Shown piece after piece: positions 7,296 through 13,501 of a stretch of DNA of 13,501 nucleotides. Each line of letters starts with the position of its first letter. The stretch's first letter is position 1. A model generated the notes under the pieces. The model saw only the letters and a list, made by a program, of their open reading frames with translations. It was not told the origin of the DNA and did not search any database. Source of the stretch: JBBIND01 sp037444075 (lineage in GTDB: Bacteria > Acidobacteriota > Terriglobia > Bryobacterales > Bryobacteraceae); NCBI GenBank assembly GCA_037444075.1, contig JBBIND010000090.1, positions 1 to 13,501 on the forward strand, read 5' to 3'. The translations under genes were made by a program, and so were the position numbers.

Positions 7296-7319
7296 CTTCA
7301 CGCCACAAATTTGGTGCAA
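7290..7319 (-). promoter_or_regulatory. Candidate promoter of the TonB receptor gene
   Basis: On the minus strand TTGCAC (7314-7319) and TAGAAT (7290-7295) are spaced 18 bp apart, about 50 bp upstream of the receptor ATG at 7239. No strong Shine-Dalgarno precedes that ATG. Confidence 0.4.
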
Positions 7320-7341
7320 GCGGCCGGAGGAACAGTATAAT
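7311..7341 (+). promoter_or_regulatory. Candidate katG promoter
   Basis: A perfect TATAAT at 7336-7341 is preceded by TTGGTG at 7311-7316, with a long 19-bp spacer. This predicts a leader of about 105 nt before katG. The -35 elements of the two divergent promoters overlap, so they may compete. A CAAATTTG palindrome at 7306-7313 touches the -35 element. Confidence 0.45.
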
Positions 7342-7453
7342 GAGAGTTGCTACTCTGATGCCGGGGGCCGTAGAACAGCGCGAATGGGAAGACCGGGACG
7401 GCTTCGTGGCCCGAATCCGAGCTTCCCGGAGTCATTGAAAGGAACCTAATCAT

Positions 7454-9637
<2,184 letters not shown>

Positions 9638-9817
9638 TATCGGCCGAACGTTTGCGCGAAAGCCTTCTCCGCCACAACCGCGCCTCGCGTTCTTCGCGCG
9701 TTTCCGCAAGGCCTTGCGCCCTTACCGCCGGTGTCGCGTTTTCTCCGTTTTGGGCGATCGAGCTTGGGATGCGAGTGCACCGTGGCAGGTTGCGACCGCG
9801 GGTGCGGCGCTTCGGCC
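9638..9817. other. Unassigned stretch between katG and the toxin remnant
   Basis: Open frames exist on both strands but none resembles a known protein. The sequence is rich in short GCG/CGC words. It probably represents decayed DNA of the former AbiE locus. No terminator for katG is evident. Confidence 0.35.
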
Positions 9818-10015
9818 TCCGTCCCACGCCGGGAAGAGCATCGCCCCTTTGAGGATGAAGCTGTCCTTCTGATCGCTACGGGTGAGGCGATACAGAAACC
9901 GCTCGACGATCCATCGCCCCAGCAAGAACTGAAAAACCTCACCGCGCTGGCGCGCCAAGGTGAGCAACTTGGCGTGGCGCGAGGCGGCCACGTTCCGGAC
10001 CGGCTTGATGGTCAT
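9722..10015 (-). pseudogene. AbiEii-like toxin (type IV toxin-antitoxin), 3'-truncated remnant
   Basis: The frame opens at an ATG overlapping the antitoxin stop by 4 bases (ATGA, 10012-10015), the classic AbiE arrangement. Residues 1-66 fit the start of AbiEii nucleotidyltransferase toxins: KPVRNVAAS, then a helix ARQRGEVFQFLLGRWIVERFLYRL and DSFILKGAMLFPAWDG. In intact toxins the next segment carries the RxTxDLD catalytic aspartates; here similarity stops near 9818 in all three frames, and the frame ends at 9722 after 97 residues instead of about 300. The protein cannot be an active nucleotidyltransferase. The downstream 180 bp before katG hold no recognisable toxin sequence, so a deletion, or decay past recognition, removed the rest. 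The family call is fairly secure because the antitoxin is next to it. Confidence 0.65.
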
Positions 10016-10533
10016 GTTGCGGACTCCAGGTATGGGCGCATGACGTTCGCCACCCGGCAGATCTTCGCGTACCGATGAATATCGTCGACGCTTGCCTTTC
10101 GGCTGCGCAGCGCGTCGCGGAGGGCTTCGATCGCAATGTCGACGCCGATCTTGTGGCGGTACTTGAAGCAGTCCGCCACCGACTTGGCAGCGCCGAATAC
10201 ACGGATGTGCACGCCCTCAACCAGGTACTGTTCAATCCCTTCCACAAGGGCACGGCCTGAGAACCGTACCACGCGGACCGCTGGCGACTCGACGGAAGGC
10301 CTGCGGGCTTTGAAGTCAATCGCCATCCACACCTCGTGCGGATCTTGCGTGGTCAGGCCGTGGAAGCGAAGCGCCGAGAGCAGGCAGACAACGCCTCGTG
10401 GGACGCGTGTGGCGGCGACCGCGAGACTGTGGTGTTCGGTTACACGGACTTCCGCCAGTGTGTAGACTCCGCGTGAGGCGCGAACAAGGAGGCCCTTCCG
10501 ATAGAGGCGAAGCAGGGACTCCCAGGGTGTCAA
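10012..10533 (-). CDS. AbiEi-family antitoxin / transcriptional regulator, N-terminally truncated
   Basis: This 173-residue protein matches AbiEi-type antitoxins (COG5340), which bind their own promoter and counteract the AbiEii toxin. It keeps the end of the winged helix (LRLYRKGLLVRASRGVYTL), the hallmark EHHSLAVAATRVPRGVVCLLSALRFHGLTTQ, the HEVWMAI strand, and the C-terminal antitoxin domain through DCFKYRHKIGVDIAIEAL. The usual first 25-30 residues, the front of the HTH, are missing. The only available start is TTG at 10533-10531, immediately next to a sequence resembling an IS21-type terminus. DNA binding is probably lost, so functional expression is doubtful. The stop overlaps the toxin ATG by 4 bases. 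Confidence 0.75.
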   Translation of the reverse strand: MTPWESLLRLYRKGLLVRASRGVYTLAEVRVTEHHSLAVAATRVPRGVVCLLSALRFHGLTTQDPHEVWMAIDFKARRPSVESPAVRVVRFSGRALVEGIEQYLVEGVHIRVFGAAKSVADCFKYRHKIGVDIAIEALRDALRSRKASVDDIHRYAKICRVANVMRPYLESAT

Positions 10534-10578
10534 GGGGACATTTCTACTTTGCTCTAAGGTGACATTACTACTTTGCGG
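10528..10578. mobile_element. Solitary IS21-like terminal repeats
   Basis: Two related copies occur in direct orientation: GGGACATTTCTACTTTGC near 10535 and GTGACATTACTACTTTGC from about 10559, 24 bp apart start to start. From memory, multiple copies of this kind of motif mark the ends of IS21-family elements. The outer edge can be read as TGTCAAGGGG from 10528, with the TG start usual for that family. No istA/istB transposase genes and no second end are present in the window, so this is a solo end. It lies exactly where the AbiEi antitoxin loses its N-terminus. Family assignment is by recall and should be tested. Confidence 0.5.
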
Positions 10579-10617
10579 TCACAGCGGCCGGAGGAAAAAT
10601 TTCGCCGCCGCTTCGGT

Positions 10618-10641
10618 GGCCGGTTGAGCGGCCAACCGGTC
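10618..10641 (-). terminator. Hairpin downstream of the decarboxylase gene
   Basis: GGCCGGTTG (10618-10626) pairs with CAACCGGTC (10633-10641), with one G-T wobble and a 6-nt loop. It begins 12 bases after the decarboxylase gene ends on the minus strand. There is no adjacent U-tract; a short T-run occurs only near 10596-10602. It may be a weak or Rho-assisted terminator, or a stabilising 3' stem. Confidence 0.35.
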
Positions 10642-10653
10642 GAGACAAGTGTA

Positions 10654-12081
10654 CTAATTCAGCGCAGCCGCCAGGTACTCCAGCCTGGAAATCGTCCCGG
10701 CGATGTCCTCGCGACTCGTGCGCGGGTTGATGGTGCACATGCGCAACACCGTGCGGTCGTTCAGCACGGTCGAGGTCAGTGCGGCGTAGCCATCAGCGAG
10801 GACGGCATCCACCAGGCGTGTGTGAAACGCGTCGGACTCCTTTGGAGATGCCCCTGCATCGCGATACCGGAAGCAGATGACGCCCATGCGCGCCGGGCTG
10901 ACCACTTCCCAACAGAAGTTCGAGCGCAGGGCACGCTCCGCTTCTTCGGCGAGATCAAAGCCGTGCTCGATGGCTTTTCGGAAAGCGCCCACACCGAAGA
11001 TCCTGAGAGACATCCAGAGCTTCAAGGCGCGGAAGGACCTGGTCAGCTGAATGCCGTAGTCGCAGAAGTTGACCTCCAGCCTGCGGTGAACGTCCTGCAA
11101 GTACTCCGGCAGGATGCGAAACGTCTCCTTCAGAAGGTTACCCTGCCGCACGAGAACGCAGCCCATTTCGAATGGTTGAAACAGCCACTTATGAGGATCG
11201 ATGGCCAGCGAGTCGACCTCGCCCAGCCCTTCGAGCAAGGCGTGCCCGCGTGGAGACAGCGCCGCCGCAGCTCCGTAGGCGCCGTCAGCATGCAGCCAGA
11301 GACCCTCCTGCCGGCAGAAACCAGCAAGCGCCGGCAACGGATCCACTGAACCGGTGTTGGTAGTGCCTGCGTTGGCGATGACGCAGAAAGGACGCAAGCC
11401 GGCGTCGCGGTCCTCCGCAACAGCCCGCGCCAGCAAATCGAGGCGCAGGCGGTAGTCTCCATCGCAAGGCAAACGCCGGAAGCGCTCCGGCGGGATCCCC
11501 AAAAGGCGCAGAGCGCGCTCCAGCGAGGAGTGCGTCTGGTCCGAACAATAAGCCACGGCGTGTGAAGTGTCATCGTCCAGCAGTTTGCGCCGGGCAACGG
11601 CAAGTCCGGTAAGGTTCGCCACCGAGCCTCCGCTGACGAACAGACCCAGCGTGCCCTCGGGCATTCCGCAGACCGACCGCAGCCAGTCGACCGTAATCAG
11701 CTCCACCGTAGCGGGACCCGAGCCTTCCATCCAGGTTCCGGCGAACACGTTGAACCCGGCGGCCAGAGCATCGGCCACGGCGCCGACAAAGTTGCCGGGA
11801 CCCGGTACGAAAGCGAAGAAGCGCGGGTGGTTCACGTGCATGATGGTGCTGAACACGTCCTGCCGGAGTTTGTCCAGGACTGCTTCCACCGGCAGTCCTT
11901 CTTCTCCGAACGGCTCGCCGAGGCGGCTGCGGGAGGAAGCCCAATCATCGATGCGCGTGACGGTCTTGCCGCGCAGGTTCTCCAGATGCTCGACAAGCAT
12001 GTCGACGGCCAGGTAGCCCAGCCGCCGCATCTCGTCCCGTTCGAGTTCGATTGCTTCGTGCAGTCGCGGTTCCGGATTCAT
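10654..12081 (-). CDS. PLP-dependent group II decarboxylase (aromatic-amino-acid/glutamate decarboxylase superfamily)
   Basis: A 475-residue fold-type I PLP enzyme, the usual length for aromatic-L-amino-acid decarboxylases. It removes the carboxylate of an amino acid to give an amine. The N-terminal arm ends at HVNHPRFFAFVPGPGN (about 82-97). The phosphate/cofactor loop is VSGGSVANLTGLAVAR. CDQTHSS-like sequence (YCSDQTHSSLERA) supplies the His stacking on PLP, NAGTTNTGSVDP follows, Asp266 (HADGAYG) pairs with the pyridine nitrogen, and Lys298 (DPHKWLFQP) forms the Schiff base. All key residues are intact; the substrate is not evident. Its ATG overlaps the stop of pcm by four bases (ATGA, 12078-12081), so it is the last gene of a translationally coupled operon. 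A hairpin follows the stop. Confidence 0.9.
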   Translation of the reverse strand: MNPEPRLHEAIELERDEMRRLGYLAVDMLVEHLENLRGKTVTRIDDWASSRSRLGEPFGEEGLPVEAVLDKLRQDVFSTIMHVNHPRFFAFVPGPGNFVGAVADALAAGFNVFAGTWMEGSGPATVELITVDWLRSVCGMPEGTLGLFVSGGSVANLTGLAVARRKLLDDDTSHAVAYCSDQTHSSLERALRLLGIPPERFRRLPCDGDYRLRLDLLARAVAEDRDAGLRPFCVIANAGTTNTGSVDPLPALAGFCRQEGLWLHADGAYGAAAALSPRGHALLEGLGEVDSLAIDPHKWLFQPFEMGCVLVRQGNLLKETFRILPEYLQDVHRRLEVNFCDYGIQLTRSFRALKLWMSLRIFGVGAFRKAIEHGFDLAEEAERALRSNFCWEVVSPARMGVICFRYRDAGASPKESDAFHTRLVDAVLADGYAALTSTVLNDRTVLRMCTINPRTSREDIAGTISRLEYLAAALN

Positions 12082-12752
12082 CTTGTATGTTCGTTGAGCA
12101 CCCAGCCCTTGCCTCCGAGCAGCGGTACAAAGCGGCAGTACGCCGCGGCGCGCTGGGTGATGCGCCCTTCGGACCTGGTGACCAGAAGCAGTGTCTGTTC
12201 GGAAAGCGATCCCACGGGCACCACCAACCGGCCAGGGTCCGCCAATTGGTCAAGGAGGGCGGGGGGGATTTCAGGAGCCGCCGCGGCCACCGAGATGCAG
12301 TCAAAGGGCATGGCATCAGGGTATCCGAGCGAGCCGTCCCCGCAGACGACGCGGACGTTCTGAAGCCCGGCGGCGGCAATGTTCTCCCTGGCCATAGCGG
12401 CGAGGTCCGGCAGGATTTCCATAGCAATTACTTCCGCCGTCAGCCGGCCCAGGAGAGCCGCATGGTACCCGCAGCCTGCGCCCACTTCGAGCACTTTCTC
12501 GCTCCCTTTCAGTTCCAAGCACTGAGCCATCAAGGCGGTGATGTAGGGTTGCGAGATGGTTTGTCCGTGCCCGATGCTGATCGGCTCGTCGTTGTAGCTG
12601 AACAGACGGCGGGAGGCGGGGACGAACAACTCACGAGGGAGCTCCCGCATGGCGGCGAGCACGCGAGGGTCGTTGATGCCACGCCGGACCAGTTGCTTCT
12701 CGACCATTTGTTCGCGCCGGGCGCCCCAGTCGATATCGAACGTACCGTCCAA
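12078..12752 (-). CDS. pcm: Protein-L-isoaspartate O-methyltransferase
   Basis: A 224-residue repair enzyme that methylates L-isoaspartyl residues in aged proteins using S-adenosylmethionine, in the cytoplasm. The Pcm signature is complete: MVEKQLVRRGI at the start, RELFVP, then SYNDEPISIGHGQTISQP (about 53-69), the SAM loop VLEVGAGCGYHAA (87-98), the acidic strand AMEIL, and a C-terminal LVVPVG strand. I prefer the TTG start at 12752: AGGAG at 12760-12764 is 7 bases upstream and begins within the TAG stop of the preceding gene. The in-frame ATG at 12842 would run 80 bp back into that gene, and the ATG at 12707 has no comparable ribosome site and would shorten the N-terminus. It sits between the TamB-end gene and the decarboxylase. 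Confidence 0.9.
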   Translation of the reverse strand: MDGTFDIDWGARREQMVEKQLVRRGINDPRVLAAMRELPRELFVPASRRLFSYNDEPISIGHGQTISQPYITALMAQCLELKGSEKVLEVGAGCGYHAALLGRLTAEVIAMEILPDLAAMARENIAAAGLQNVRVVCGDGSLGYPDAMPFDCISVAAAAPEIPPALLDQLADPGRLVVPVGSLSEQTLLLVTRSEGRITQRAAAYCRFVPLLGGKGWVLNEHTR

Positions 12753-12759
12753 ACCTGGG

Positions 12760-12764
12760 CTCCT
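12760..12764 (-). promoter_or_regulatory. Ribosome binding site of pcm, overlapping the upstream stop
   Basis: AGGAG begins at the second base of the upstream TAG (12765-12763) and lies 7 bases before the TTG start, implying translational coupling to the upstream gene. Confidence 0.55.
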
Positions 12765-13501
12765 AGCGGAATCTCCGGCGGTAGACGAAATCCACGCCGA
12801 AAATGCCGTTGCTGTCCCGAACTGCCAGCAGGGACCACTCACGGCTCAAGTCCCACTCGACGCGAACCACCTGGTGCTGCGTGCGGGTCAGATTGGTGAT
12901 GTAGGTCAGGGTGATGTTTGGTGATAGTTGCTGCTCGATAGTGAGCCGGGCTTGCGGCGTGTTGTCAATACCCGTCAGCTGCGGGTCAATCTTCAGGCGG
13001 CTCACGCCGAAGAAGCGTTGCAGCCGCCCCGAAACCGGCGCCGCGATGGCTTGCCCTAACAGCGTGTCGCCTCCGGTCTGAAGAAAGCTCTGGCCTTGCG
13101 CGCTCTGCGCGCCTGCCACCGTGGCGGTGGAGCCTGGCGCGCGTCCCACCGTCAGCAACGCGATGATCTCCTGCGACTGAAGCGGGGGGTCCGAGCGGTA
13201 GGAGAAGTTCAGCTTGTTGAGCGGACCGCTGAAGTTGATGTTGACAATGATGCCGCGGACGCGGGTTTCAAGATCCATCGCCAGCACCGGTTCAATCTTG
13301 ACCGGGTTGAAAAACGAAACCTCGCCGCGGATGATGTTGTAGCGGATGTCCATCGGATCCATGTCGGGCGTCGGGTCCGCGACCTGGACCGCGTTCCGGA
13401 ATCCGGCCGCCTCGAAGGCCTCGTTCCACCACAGCGTCCCGGCCTTCATCGCGGTCCGGTACGGCTCGCGGAGCTCCGCGACGACGCGGCGGACGTGCTC
13501 C
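12763..13501 (-). CDS. Chimeric frame: zinc-metalloprotease-like N part joined to TamB (DUF490) C-terminus; partial, 5' end outside the window
   Basis: The frame is open from the right edge to the TAG at 12765-12763. The C-terminal 190 residues (from about 13330 down) match the end of TamB, the inner-membrane-anchored periplasmic protein that works with an Omp85 partner in outer-membrane assembly and lipid transport. Markers are RGEVSFFNPVKIEPVLAMDL, INFSGPLNKLNFSYRSDPPL, IIALLTVGR and the terminal GVDFVYRRRFR strand. The first 50 or so residues (VRRVVAELREPYRTAMKAG, then TLWWNEAFEAAGFRNAVQV and DPTPDMDPMDIRYN) instead resemble the region before HExxH in DUF5117-type zinc metalloproteases. 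The switch falls near 13326-13345 without a frame break. A deletion or assembly join is likelier than a designed fusion. The TamB part is well supported; the metalloprotease part is from recall. Confidence 0.7.
   Translation of the reverse strand, partial: EHVRRVVAELREPYRTAMKAGTLWWNEAFEAAGFRNAVQVADPTPDMDPMDIRYNIIRGEVSFFNPVKIEPVLAMDLETRVRGIIVNINFSGPLNKLNFSYRSDPPLQSQEIIALLTVGRAPGSTATVAGAQSAQGQSFLQTGGDTLLGQAIAAPVSGRLQRFFGVSRLKIDPQLTGIDNTPQARLTIEQQLSPNITLTYITNLTRTQHQVVRVEWDLSREWSLLAVRDSNGIFGVDFVYRRRFR

Noticed and set aside
10583..10612. AGCGGC ... GCCGCT inverted repeat around an A/T-rich core as a terminator
   Set aside because: The stem is only six pairs with an 18-nt loop and lies further from the decarboxylase stop than the better hairpin at 10618-10641.
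10573..11349. 258-codon plus-strand frame over the decarboxylase
   Set aside because: Antisense to the PLP-binding region, which is clearly coding on the other strand.
12051..12899. 282-codon plus-strand frame over pcm and the decarboxylase start
   Set aside because: Antisense to conserved SAM-motif coding sequence; no family resemblance.

Overview
The window is about 60% GC, densely coded on both strands, and reads like an Acidobacteriota chromosome, possibly the Solibacter/Bryobacter group. The taxonomic hint comes from the style of the proteins: a TonB receptor with an N-terminal carboxypeptidase-regulatory domain, a Tat-exported heparinase-like protein, and a Pcm/PLP-decarboxylase pair behind a TamB end. 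It is an inference from family resemblance, not a phylogenetic result. No complete mobile element, CRISPR array or rRNA is present.

Left part (1-3330): a 5'-truncated remnant that resembles an AlkD-type DNA alkylation repair protein (minus strand) abuts the start of a Tat-exported heparinase II/III-family protein (plus). A C-terminal transposase scrap follows, then an HD-domain phosphohydrolase (minus) and a divergent tRNA-Ala(GGC) that carries the G3:U70 identity pair and an encoded CCA.

Middle part (3330-9640): this block fits iron, metal and oxidative-stress functions. It holds a bacterioferritin with all ferroxidase ligands, a stand-alone response-regulator receiver, a small 72-residue HMA-fold-like protein without a metal-binding CxxC, a TonB-dependent outer-membrane receptor with a CxxC in its plug, and a full-length bifunctional catalase-peroxidase KatG. 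The receptor and katG are divergent and share a 214-bp promoter region with a perfect TAGAA-N5-TTCTA inverted repeat. The receptor frame appears to have lost one base just before its C-terminal beta-strand. Correcting it gives a normal aromatic-ended terminus and a stop 22 bp from the converging small gene.

Right part (9640-13501): the relic of an AbiE (type IV) toxin-antitoxin/abortive-infection pair comes first. The antitoxin lacks its N-terminus where an IS21-like terminal repeat begins, and the toxin stops before its catalytic motif. Next is a minus-strand operon read right to left: a chimeric open frame, protein-L-isoaspartate methyltransferase (TTG start), and a PLP-dependent decarboxylase coupled by an ATGA overlap. 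In the chimeric frame the upstream half resembles a zinc metalloprotease and the downstream half is the TamB C-terminus, joined in frame near 13326-13345.

The main theme outside the housekeeping genes is erosion and rearrangement: five broken or joined genes in 13.5 kb. I saw no convincing intact new system. The most interesting items are the in-frame metalloprotease/TamB junction, the receptor frameshift, and the CxxC receptor with its HMA-like neighbour.
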